Of a stretch of DNA of 38,381 nucleotides, positions 7,521 to 15,180 are shown in pieces (the first letter of the stretch is position 1; every line of letters begins with the position of its first letter). A program made the translations under genes and the position numbers. The notes beneath the pieces were generated by a model. The model was not told the DNA's origin. It searched no databases and saw nothing but the letters and a program-made list of their open reading frames with translations. Source of the stretch: Clostridia bacterium (GTDB lineage Bacteria > Bacillota > Clostridia > TANB77 > CAG-508); NCBI GenBank assembly GCA_900754085.1, contig CAAEBO010000056.1, positions 1 to 38,381 of the forward strand, read 5' to 3'.

Positions 7521-8289
7521 AAAAAGAGATTTAACAGTATGTATAGTATTAAGAATATTAGTAATTATAACAATAGTTACACAAGCTCTTAGAGGAGATT
7601 TTGAAAATGTGTTTTTGGGAATACTAACACTAATTTTATTTACAATTCCTTCAATAATAGATAGAAAATTAAACATAAAATTACCAAATGCCTTAGAAAC
7701 AGTAATATTACTTTTCATATTTTCAGCAGAAGTTTTAGGAGAGATACAAAATTTTTATGGAATATTTAAATTTTGGGATACTATGCTACATACAATAAAT
7801 GGATTTTTATGTGCTGCTATAGGATTTTCACTTATAGATATACTAAATAGAAGTCCAAAGTTTCACTTAAAAATGTCACCTATTTTTGTGGCATTAGTAG
7901 CATTTTGTTTTTCTATGACAATAGGTGTAATATGGGAATTTTTTGAATATGGTTCAGATAATTTTACCAGAACAGATATGCAAAAAGATAGAATTACATC
8001 ATCAATTTCATCTGTATTAATTAATGAAACAGGAAAAAATATTCCAATAAAAATAGACAATATTCAAGAGAGTATAATAAAATATGAAGAAAATGGAGAA
8101 ATGAAAGAATTTGTTATTAATGGTGGAAATTTAGATATAGGATTAAAAGATACAATGAAAGACTTAATGGTTAATTTTATTGGTGCAATAGTATTTTCAA
8201 TTATAGGAATGTTATATATAAAAAATAGAGATGAATATAAATTTGCAGAAAACTTTATTCCTACCATGAAAACAGATGAAGCGGAATAA
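7498..8289 (+). CDS. YjdF-like (DUF2238) integral membrane protein 2
   Basis: A 263-residue paralogue of the preceding protein, with FWDTMLHTINGFLCAAIGFSL, GVIWEFFEYGSDNF and DTMKDLMVNFIGA in the same order. It differs by an insert of about 55 residues between the second and third motifs, probably an exposed loop. GGGGGA upstream of ATG 7498 is the ribosome binding site. The tandem, overlapping pair suggests a heterodimer or a recent duplication retained on the element. Function unknown. Confidence 0.7.
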   Translation: MKKERTFRKRDLTVCIVLRILVIITIVTQALRGDFENVFLGILTLILFTIPSIIDRKLNIKLPNALETVILLFIFSAEVLGEIQNFYGIFKFWDTMLHTINGFLCAAIGFSLIDILNRSPKFHLKMSPIFVALVAFCFSMTIGVIWEFFEYGSDNFTRTDMQKDRITSSISSVLINETGKNIPIKIDNIQESIIKYEENGEMKEFVINGGNLDIGLKDTMKDLMVNFIGAIVFSIIGMLYIKNRDEYKFAENFIPTMKTDEAE

Positions 8290-8385
8290 GTACATAGTAG
8301 CTATTATACTTTAATAAAAATAGAAACATATTTTATAAGTTAAAAATAGCTACTAGATTAATAAAAAAGGTATGGGGAAAAACAA

Positions 8386-10815
8386 ATGAAAGAATTATCT
8401 AAAAGATTTATAGAAAGACAAGATTGGTTTTGCTATTATGGAATAAATACAATAGATTCTTCAATTGGAGTTTTGGACCATTGCAATGGTAATAAAGAAT
8501 TACGATATAGAGAAATATTAGAACTAATCTCTAAAGAAAAAGTAGAACAATTAAGACAATATTCTATTAAAAATTTAATGCACATAATAGGAAATAACAG
8601 ACTTAATGAAGAATATAGAAATAAAATAATTCAGTTAATTTCTGAGAAAATGGATAATGGAGAGATTTTTTATACAGAAGAAAATACAACAGAAGTTTTT
8701 ATGAAACCAGTATCACAATCTAATTTGGAATTTTCTAAAATGGATAAAACATTACAAGAAAAAGTAAAAAAAGACATATTAGAAAGAAGAGATAAAGTAG
8801 AGGGAGAAAATTACAAAGAAATATTAAAGTATTTTACAAGATATACAGATATGTCGAATTTTTTGTACTGCTATGAACAAGGAATATTTACAGATGAGAA
8901 AATAGGAACACTAGAAAAGGCATTAAAAGAGAATTCTAAGGCATTAGTTAATACAAACTTTGCAATTTTTAAAGATGAAATATATAAAACTTTCGGAGAA
9001 GAATTTATACTATATGCACTTAAATTTCCAAATTTAAGTATACAATTAGATATTTTAGCAAAAGAAAATCCAAAATTAATGCAAATAGTAGCAAATAAAG
9101 TTAGCCAGAAGCAAGAACTAAGTGAAAGTTTAAATTTAGCAGGAAGTTTAATAAAATATTTTACAAATAATTGTTATGAAATTAATGTAGATAGATTAAC
9201 AGAAGAAATATCTGCAAACTTAATAGATTCAGCGCTAAGAAATAATAAATCAAAAAGAGATGGAAAAATAATAACTGTTCCATATTCGGAAAATTATGAA
9301 AATGATTTAGAAGAAAAATTTAATGAAGAATATAAAAAAACTATAAATTATGATGAAAGCAAAGAATATTTTGGTAATAAAGAAACAAAATTAGATAAAC
9401 TTAAGAATTTATATCTTAATAAATATTTTTCCATTTCTATAAAAGAAGCAAATTTAATATTAGAAATGTATGCTGTAGATATAGAAAAATTAAATTCTGA
9501 AAAAGGAAAAAATCTTATACATAGTATAACTAAAATATTAGATATTCAAAATATAGAAGAGATGGATTTTTCTAAATTTCATAATCAAAACATAGAAGAG
9601 ATAGAAGAAATAAAAAGCGAAATGGAAAGAGAATATGCTTTAAGCTATACAGAAGAGTTAGCAAGAACTAAGGAAGACTTAGCTAATGTGCAAAAGCAAG
9701 TTATAATAGAACATGGTGGAAAAAAGATACTACAAATAGAGCCAGGGGAAAATTTTAATTTATTAGTACATAGTACAGATGCAGGATTTATAAGTGAAGG
9801 AAAACTAAATGAAAATGAAAATTTAAAAGAAAAATGGAAAACGAGTGATAACACATTTAACCATATTATTTCGATGACATATGTAAACCAAGATTTTATG
9901 GGAATGGCACCTGTAGGTGAAAATGGCGTAATGTATGGTTTTACTTCTGTGGATAATAAAAATGTTAGAATGATGGGAAATACAGATATAAATACATTTT
10001 CTAATGAATTTGGATATAGTGCAGTGCAAAAGAAATATTTAACAGCTAAATCTATGCCATATAATTCTAGAAGAGTATATAGCGAAGTTGCGATAGAGAG
10101 GAAAGAAACAAAACCGGATTATGTTATTATTTTTGAAGATGCTACAGAAAAGAATATAGAAAATGCCTATAAAGCTGCAACAGATTGGAATATGCCAGTA
10201 GTACTTTTAAATAAAGAAAAAATAAAAGATAATCAGATACAAAGACTAGAAAAAATTAGAAAAGATTTTGAAGAAACAAAGGATCCAGAAAAGTTGCATG
10301 AATTGCTAAACACATATGAAACTAATATGGCAGGATGGCTGCTTAACAGAAAAACAGATGAAAAGGACGAATCTTTTACACAAATGATTAGCCATGAACG
10401 TTTTAGGGAAGACTTCGAAAATGAATATAATAATATAACAAAAACAATTGACGAATATTTAGAAGTTTTTAATATAAATGACAATAAATCAGAAGATTTA
10501 GTAAGAGTAATGCAAATTGTGCTTGAAGAGCAAGATTTGTATGAAACATGTGACAAAACGAAACCTATAAGTAAAACGCAAAATACAATAAAAACAGTAG
10601 ATCTTATAGAAAAGATAAACACTACAATGGAAAAAGTAGGAATAGAAGAATATAGTGTAGATAAAGAAAACATTCCAACGAAAAAACAATATGATAACTT
10701 AATAAAATTGGCATTGGGAAAAGAAAAAATAGGGATAGAGGATGTTATGAATGCAGAAGCACAGCTTGCAAAAGATAAAGCTAAGGAGGAAATAAGATAT
10801 GATCCAAACAGATAA
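8386..10815 (+). CDS. Large unrecognised cargo protein (809 aa)
   Basis: A soluble, highly charged protein with no signal peptide or membrane segment. Residues about 1-430 look mostly helical, with a coiled stretch around 400-440 rich in Glu and Lys. Residues about 440-640 look like a compact alpha/beta domain: ENFNLLVHSTDAGF (His462), HIISMTYVNQDFMG (Ser496), RRVYSEVAIER (Glu567) and PDYVIIFEDA. The order His, Ser, Glu recalls ADP-ribosyltransferase triads, but this is a weak guess. The C-terminal 150 residues are helical. ATG 8386 follows ATGGGGAA. It overlaps the next gene by 17 bases, so the two are coupled. Confidence 0.75.
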   Translation: MKELSKRFIERQDWFCYYGINTIDSSIGVLDHCNGNKELRYREILELISKEKVEQLRQYSIKNLMHIIGNNRLNEEYRNKIIQLISEKMDNGEIFYTEENTTEVFMKPVSQSNLEFSKMDKTLQEKVKKDILERRDKVEGENYKEILKYFTRYTDMSNFLYCYEQGIFTDEKIGTLEKALKENSKALVNTNFAIFKDEIYKTFGEEFILYALKFPNLSIQLDILAKENPKLMQIVANKVSQKQELSESLNLAGSLIKYFTNNCYEINVDRLTEEISANLIDSALRNNKSKRDGKIITVPYSENYENDLEEKFNEEYKKTINYDESKEYFGNKETKLDKLKNLYLNKYFSISIKEANLILEMYAVDIEKLNSEKGKNLIHSITKILDIQNIEEMDFSKFHNQNIEEIEEIKSEMEREYALSYTEELARTKEDLANVQKQVIIEHGGKKILQIEPGENFNLLVHSTDAGFISEGKLNENENLKEKWKTSDNTFNHIISMTYVNQDFMGMAPVGENGVMYGFTSVDNKNVRMMGNTDINTFSNEFGYSAVQKKYLTAKSMPYNSRRVYSEVAIERKETKPDYVIIFEDATEKNIENAYKAATDWNMPVVLLNKEKIKDNQIQRLEKIRKDFEETKDPEKLHELLNTYETNMAGWLLNRKTDEKDESFTQMISHERFREDFENEYNNITKTIDEYLEVFNINDNKSEDLVRVMQIVLEEQDLYETCDKTKPISKTQNTIKTVDLIEKINTTMEKVGIEEYSVDKENIPTKKQYDNLIKLALGKEKIGIEDVMNAEAQLAKDKAKEEIRYDPNR

Positions 10816-11245
10816 TATAACATATAAAATGGCATATACCCAAGTTTTGGAAATATTAAAAACATTACCAAAAGAAGAGTTATCTAAAATTCCAACAGAA
10901 GAAATAGAGTTTTTAAAAGAAAATTGTGATAAAACTTATAAATATGTCTTGAGTCCAAATGCAAGAATAGAAGAATGCCAAATATCAAGAAAAGCGTATG
11001 CAATATTGGTAGTATATTTTAAAAAATATTTTGCAACAGAAAAACAGAAACAAAAATTAGATATTATTTTAAGAAATAATCAAATTGCTATAGATAAAGC
11101 AAAAAGAGAAAAATATGGAGTGGACAATTTATTTAAAGAAAATAAATTGAAACAAGAAGAAAATAAGAAAGTAGAAATAGTACCATATAAAGAAAACTTC
11201 TTTAAAAGAGTATTAAATAGAATTAAAAAAATGTTTAAAAAATAA
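10799..11245 (+). CDS. Unrecognised 148-aa partner of the 809-aa protein
   Basis: A small soluble protein, helical by composition, with KAYAILVVYFKKYFATEKQKQKL in the middle and a very basic C-terminus, FFKRVLNRIKKMFKK. Similar small proteins are, as far as I recall, common in clostridial genomes as hypothetical proteins, but I can give no function. AAGGAGG (10783-10789) lies inside the end of the preceding gene, and the 17-base overlap indicates coupled synthesis. A strong terminator follows. Confidence 0.7.
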   Translation: MIQTDNITYKMAYTQVLEILKTLPKEELSKIPTEEIEFLKENCDKTYKYVLSPNARIEECQISRKAYAILVVYFKKYFATEKQKQKLDIILRNNQIAIDKAKREKYGVDNLFKENKLKQEENKKVEIVPYKENFFKRVLNRIKKMFKK

Positions 11246-11252
11246 AAGATAG

Positions 11253-11295
11253 ATGGTTGTATAATTGACTTTTTAATTATACAACCATTTTTTTT
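11253..11295 (+). terminator. Terminator of the element cargo operon
   Basis: Perfect 14-bp stem ATGGTTGTATAATT (11253-11266) with AATTATACAACCAT (11275-11288), then seven T. It separates the cargo from the recombinase unit. The gap 11296-11455 has two TTTGCAAAT copies (11293-11301, overlapping this terminator's tail, and 11335-11343), 42 bases apart, and a TATAAT at 11349-11354 with no good -35. Confidence 0.9.
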
Positions 11296-11455
11296 GCAAA
11301 TTTATAAGATTAAATCAGACAAGATAAAAATAAATTTGCAAATAAGAATATAATCTATTGTTTGTGATTTTTGAAACCATTGTTAGTAATAGGAGTAATA
11401 CTTTAAAAAATAAATTCATAAAATTAAACAAAACTTAAAAAGGAGAAAATCTATT

Positions 11456-11575
11456 ATGAAGAACAGTGAAGACATAAATATTCAAATACGATATGGAAAG
11501 CAAAATTTAAAAGAGATACTATCAGAATTACTAAAGCAAAAATATATAGAATACATAACTATAAATCAAAAATAA
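11456..11575 (+). CDS. Small protein or leader peptide upstream of the recombinase (39 aa)
   Basis: A 39-residue frame starts at ATG 11456, 10 bases after GGAG in AAAAAGGAGA. It includes INIQIRYGKQNLKEILSELL. The (I/V)xxxYGxxxLxxxLxxLL pattern resembles small proteins I recall upstream of serine recombinases in Firmicutes elements, where a role in regulation or excision is plausible but unproven. Its stop codon is directly followed by a region of interleaved inverted repeats reaching the recombinase start, so it could also act as a leader peptide. Confidence 0.5.
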   Translation: MKNSEDINIQIRYGKQNLKEILSELLKQKYIEYITINQK

Positions 11576-11576
11576 T

Positions 11577-11665
11577 GCTTATTTAGAGATGATAAAGTAA
11601 ACAGAACACATTACAAAATTAGATAAACTTTAAATAAGCTGTTTACTCTCAAAAAAGGAGAGTGA
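11577..11665 (+). promoter_or_regulatory. Structured leader before the recombinase start
   Basis: Three overlapping pairings are visible. Arm 11577-11588 pairs with 11628-11639 (12 bp, one G-T). AGTAAACAG 11596-11604 pairs with CTGTTTACT 11639-11647 (9 bp). TTACTCTC 11643-11650 pairs with GAGAGTGA 11658-11665, covering the Shine-Dalgarno GGAG and the GTG start. The first two are interleaved (a pseudoknot or two alternatives). The second and third exclude each other, an arrangement that could switch recombinase translation. Confidence 0.45.
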
Positions 11666-13272
11666 TTAAAATTAATCGAGTAAATAGTTATAGGAATATA
11701 AGAGTTGCAAAATACATACGTTTATCTCGTGAAGATGGAGATGACAGAGAAAGCGAAAGTGTAGAAAATCAAAGGGATATTATAGATAACTACATACAAG
11801 AACACGAAGAGTTAATTGAGGCAGGAGAATATGTAGATGATGGTTATACGGGGACAAATTTTAATAGACCCGGATTTCAAAAAATGCTAAAAGATATAGA
11901 AGAAGAAAAAATAGATTGTATTATTACGAAAGATTTGTCAAGATTTGGAAGAGACCATATAGATACTGGGTATTACCTAGAAAGGTATTTACCAACAAAT
12001 AATATTAGGTACATAGCAATTGGAGATAATGTAGATACATTAAAAGCGGATGGCTTGCAATTTTTAACATTTAAGCTTAGCTTCAATGATTACTATGCAC
12101 AAGACATATCAAATAAAATAAAAAGTGTAAAACAAAGAAAAATAGAAAAAGGTGAATATCAAGCAGGAATTCCTCCATATGGTTATAAAAAGAGTAAAGA
12201 AAAAAAGAACTATTTAATCCCAGATGAATATAGTTCAAAAATTGTAAGAGAGATATTTGATATGTATGTAAATAAAGGAATGTCAACAATTAAAATTGCA
12301 GATGAATTAAATAAAAGGGAAATAGAACCGCCAGCAATATATTTAAAAATACCTACATATATGAAAAGAAAAAGTGCAAATCCTAGTGGAAAATATGTAT
12401 GGCTTAGGGCACAAATAGGGAATATTTTAAGAAATGAAGTATATTTAGGAAATGTAGTTGGCAGAAAATTTCAAAAAGTGAGCCATAAAATAGCAAAAGT
12501 AAGGTGTACTAAAAAAGAAGAACATATTATATTAGAAAATATGCATGAACCAATTGTAGATGTTAAAATTTGGAATAAAGCACAGGAAAAATTGAATGGA
12601 TATGCGAAAATAAGAGAAAGAAAATATGACCATATATTAAAAGGGTTAGTGCATTGTGGAGAGTGTGGTAATAAAGCCACTCTAAGATGTAGAGAAGAAA
12701 AAAGAAAAAACGGAAATGTGTGGAAAGCTACATATTTTATTTGTTCAAAAAGAAATAATTATAGTGGCTTATGTGATTGTAAACAAATATCAGCAAATTT
12801 AATTGAAGAAGCAGTGCTTGGCAAAATAAAAGAGGAAATTAAAAAAATAAAATTTTCGGAAAATGAAATTAAAAAAATTTATAATAAAGCAGAAAAAGAA
12901 GCCAAGAGTACAAATAATTTATCCCAAATAAAATTACAGGAAATGCAGATGCAACTAAAAAAAGTGGAAAGTAGCATAGAAGAAATTTATCAAGATAAAA
13001 TAAATAAATTAATACAGGTAGAAGACTTTAAAATAATTTATCTAAAAAAACAAAAAGAAAGAGAGATAATTGTAAAAGAGATTAAGAAAACAGAAGAAGA
13101 ATTAAAAAAGACTAATAATATGCAATCCAAAGTTAACTTGAAAGAAATAAGGCAGATTGCAGAAGATTTATTAAATATGAAAGAGCCAAATAAAATAATG
13201 TTACAAAAGTTAATTAGAGAAATAGAGTTTGATAAGAACAAAAATATAAAAATCGAATTTAATTTTTTTTGA
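11662..13272 (+). CDS. Large serine recombinase (site-specific integrase/excisionase)
   Basis: A 536-residue recombinase. The resolvase domain (about 14-165) has the catalytic Ser22 in YIRLSRED and the signatures YVDDGYTGTNFNRPGFQ and DLSRFGRDHIDTGYYLE. The recombinase domain (about 170-300) follows, then a zinc ribbon with CGECG and later Cys residues (about 331-375), and a long coiled coil (about 385-510) that controls synapsis in large serine integrases. It is the relative of skin SpoIVCA and TnpX-type enzymes. GTG 11662 is only one base after GGAG; ATT at 11671 has a normal distance, so the true start is uncertain. The stop TGA lies in the right arm of attP. Confidence 0.95.
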   Translation: MIKINRVNSYRNIRVAKYIRLSREDGDDRESESVENQRDIIDNYIQEHEELIEAGEYVDDGYTGTNFNRPGFQKMLKDIEEEKIDCIITKDLSRFGRDHIDTGYYLERYLPTNNIRYIAIGDNVDTLKADGLQFLTFKLSFNDYYAQDISNKIKSVKQRKIEKGEYQAGIPPYGYKKSKEKKNYLIPDEYSSKIVREIFDMYVNKGMSTIKIADELNKREIEPPAIYLKIPTYMKRKSANPSGKYVWLRAQIGNILRNEVYLGNVVGRKFQKVSHKIAKVRCTKKEEHIILENMHEPIVDVKIWNKAQEKLNGYAKIRERKYDHILKGLVHCGECGNKATLRCREEKRKNGNVWKATYFICSKRNNYSGLCDCKQISANLIEEAVLGKIKEEIKKIKFSENEIKKIYNKAEKEAKSTNNLSQIKLQEMQMQLKKVESSIEEIYQDKINKLIQVEDFKIIYLKKQKEREIIVKEIKKTEEELKKTNNMQSKVNLKEIRQIAEDLLNMKEPNKIMLQKLIREIEFDKNKNIKIEFNFF

Positions 13273-13283
13273 CATTAAGAAAT

Positions 13284-13297
13284 TAGGAAATCATACA
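13284..13297 (+). repeat. attR core (direct repeat)
   Basis: Second copy of TAGGAAATCATACA, identical to 6652-6665. To its right is the codon series GTT AAT CAT that completes PdaA motif 2 (HTVNH). Confidence 0.92.
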
Positions 13298-13684
13298 GTT
13301 AATCATAAAAGTCTTCCAGATATTTCTAATGAAGAAATAAAAGAAGAAGTAATGAAACTGCATCAAGCTGTATACGAAAAAACAGGATATGAAATGAAAT
13401 ATATAAGACCACCTAAAGGAGAATATAGCCAAAGAACTTTAGCTGTAACCAAAGAACTTGGATATACAAATGTAATGTGGACTTTTGGGTATTTAGACTA
13501 TGATGAAAATGCACAAAAAGGAACAGAATATGCACAAAAAATAGTATTAGATAATTTGCATAATGGAGAAATAATATTGTTACATGGAAATTCTAAAGAC
13601 AATGCAAATGCTTTAGATGGAATTATAAAAGAAGCTAAAAAAGAAGGATATGAATTTAAATCACTTGATGAATTTGAAAGATAG
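13284..13684 (+). CDS. pdaA: PdaA C-terminal part, separated by the recombinase element
   Basis: The frame resumes at the right end of the element with GNHTVNHKSLPDIS, giving the second zinc-ligand His (His143 in the joined protein). It continues with NodB motif 3 (RPPKGEYS), the region around LDYDEN, and motif 5 (IILLHGNSKDN). It has no start signal of its own near the junction; the first ATG is 13352. In the present arrangement it is therefore probably not made, or made only as an inactive piece. The stop TAG 13682-13684 is two bases before the GTG of yqfC, so pdaA-yqfC-yqfD form one run once the element is out. Confidence 0.92.
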
Positions 13685-13686
13685 GA

Positions 13687-13974
13687 GTGATAAAAATTAA
13701 AAATACTAGAAATAAAATAGAAAGAATACTAGAACTTCCGATAGAGGTTACCACTAATATTCCAAAAATAACAATAACAGGATTTAATCAAATAATGATA
13801 GAGAACTATATGGGAATTATAGAATATGAAGAATATTTAGTAAAAATAAATACCTCTATAGGAATAATTATTATGGAAGGAAATAAAATGAACTTAAACC
13901 AAATAAATGAAAATGATATATTAATTAGTGGCGAAATTTTTAAATTATATCTTGAAAGCACAGAGGAGGAATAA
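13687..13974 (+). CDS. yqfC: Sporulation protein YqfC (YabP/YqfC family)
   Basis: A 95-residue protein of the YabP/YqfC family, known as mother-cell sporulation proteins. The sequence has the family pattern of short beta strands around ITGFNQIMIENYMGIIEYEEYLVKI and ends at ILISGEIFKLYLE. Position just before yqfD is as in other spore formers. The GTG at 13687 overlaps the Shine-Dalgarno GGAG itself; in-frame ATT at 13696 is 8 bases from it, so initiation may be at a rare ATT. The intact pdaA directly upstream would supply transcription. Confidence 0.85.
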   Translation: MIKIKNTRNKIERILELPIEVTTNIPKITITGFNQIMIENYMGIIEYEEYLVKINTSIGIIIMEGNKMNLNQINENDILISGEIFKLYLESTEEE

Positions 13975-13979
13975 AAACT

Positions 13980-15167
13980 GTGAGTATAAAGAAAATGGAA
14001 AACTATGTAAAAGGATTTGTGAATATACATGTTGAAGGTTATTTTATAGAACGATTTATAAATATGTGCCGAATGCAGGAAATATATTTATGGAATATAG
14101 AAAAGAAGAATGATATATATTTAAATGTTAATGTAGGAATAGAAGACTTTAAAAAAATAAAGAGAATAGCTAAGAAAACTAAATGCAAGATAGGAATAAA
14201 CCAAAAAAAAGGTTTTCCATTTTTTTTACATAAATATAAAAAAAGAAAAATTCTTTTAGTAATGTTAATTATATTTATAATAATCTTATTTACACTTTCA
14301 AAGTTTGTTTGGAATATAGAAATAAAAGGACTAGAAGAAGATACTACAAAACAAGAGATATTACATACTTTGTCAGAGAATGGGTTAAAAATAGGAGAAT
14401 ACAAAAATAGTATAAATATAAAAGAAATAGTTAATAATATAAGACTTGCAAGAGAAGACATAGCTTGGGTAGGAATAGAAATAAAAGGAACAAATGCAAT
14501 AGTAGAAGTTGTTTTAGCAGAAGAAAAACCGGAAATTATTAACCAAGATGAATATTGTAATATAGTATCTGATAAAGAAGCGAAGATTTTAAAGATAAAT
14601 GCGAATACAGGAACTGCAATGGTACAGCCAGGAGATATTGTAAAAAACGGCACATTACTTATAGCAGGATGGATGGAAGGAAAATATACAGGGACACGTT
14701 TTACTAGGGCTACAGGAGATATAGAAGCTTTGGTATGGCATACAGAAAAAGCAGAAGTAAAATTTAAAGAAAGGAAAACAGAAAAAACGGGAAATACAGA
14801 GAAAAAATATGCATTAAATATAAATAATTTTAGAATAAATTTATATAAAAGGCTTTCAAATTTCGAAAAATATGATACAATATATGAGAATAAAAAATTA
14901 AAAATATTTTCAAATTTCTATATACCCGTAGAGTTAATAGAATGTAATAATTCTGAAATAAAAGAATATGAAATTAACTATACAGAGGAAGAGGCAAAAC
15001 AGGAAGCAAAAAGAAGAGCTGAAGAAAAGTTAAACCAGACAATAAAAAATAAAGATAACATAAATAATGTAATAGTAAATTATACAATAAAAGATGATGC
15101 AGTGGAGGCAGAGGTAACATATGAAGTCTTTGAAAATATAGGAACTAATGAAAAAATAGTATTTTGA
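13980..15167 (+). CDS. yqfD: Sporulation protein YqfD
   Basis: A 395-residue membrane protein. It has a soluble N-terminal part of about 85 residues, a single strong hydrophobic segment (about 91-111, ILLVMLIIFIIILFTLSKFV), and a large external domain with a FtsQ/POTRA-like start (WNIEIKGLEEDTTKQEI) and a Lys- and Glu-rich tail. This is the architecture of YqfD, a mother-cell protein needed for efficient sporulation in several Firmicutes. Start is GTG 13980, about 10 bases after GAGGAGG. It is five bases from yqfC. Confidence 0.9.
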   Translation: MSIKKMENYVKGFVNIHVEGYFIERFINMCRMQEIYLWNIEKKNDIYLNVNVGIEDFKKIKRIAKKTKCKIGINQKKGFPFFLHKYKKRKILLVMLIIFIIILFTLSKFVWNIEIKGLEEDTTKQEILHTLSENGLKIGEYKNSINIKEIVNNIRLAREDIAWVGIEIKGTNAIVEVVLAEEKPEIINQDEYCNIVSDKEAKILKINANTGTAMVQPGDIVKNGTLLIAGWMEGKYTGTRFTRATGDIEALVWHTEKAEVKFKERKTEKTGNTEKKYALNINNFRINLYKRLSNFEKYDTIYENKKLKIFSNFYIPVELIECNNSEIKEYEINYTEEEAKQEAKRRAEEKLNQTIKNKDNINNVIVNYTIKDDAVEAEVTYEVFENIGTNEKIVF

Positions 15168-15180
15168 AAGGATGATAAAC

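Larger units (their letters stand above)
6652..13283 (+). mobile_element. 6,632-bp skin-like serine-recombinase element inserted in pdaA
   Basis: A unit bounded by a 14-bp direct repeat and carrying a large serine recombinase whose stop codon lies 11 bases before the right repeat. The inner flanks form an inverted repeat when circularised: 13271-13287 (GACATTAAGAAATTAGG) and 6666-6682 (CCTAAATTCTTAATGTC), 17-bp arms with one mismatch around 10 central bases, as in serine-integrase attP sites. The cargo is two YjdF-like membrane proteins, an 809-residue and a 148-residue unknown, and a 39-residue small protein. There are no replication, conjugation or phage genes. Base composition is like the host. 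Excision would restore pdaA in frame, as skin does for sigK. Confidence 0.93.

Noticed and set aside
10233..10871. 212-aa minus-strand frame opposite the 809-aa gene
   Set aside because: Ser- and Phe-rich composition typical of the reverse of AT-rich coding sequence; no ribosome binding site and it runs across the junction of two clear plus-strand genes.
11554..11561. SigK -10 (CATAACTA) before the recombinase
   Set aside because: Fits CATANNTA but no AC at the right distance, and it lies within the small coding frame; chance is likely in AT-rich DNA.
6652..13297. Prophage or conjugative transposon
   Set aside because: No capsid, tail, portal, relaxase, replication or type IV secretion genes; only a recombinase and six or fewer cargo genes.
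13352..13684. Separate gene starting at ATG 13352
   Set aside because: No ribosome binding site and the homology to PdaA extends upstream to the att core; it is the second half of pdaA.
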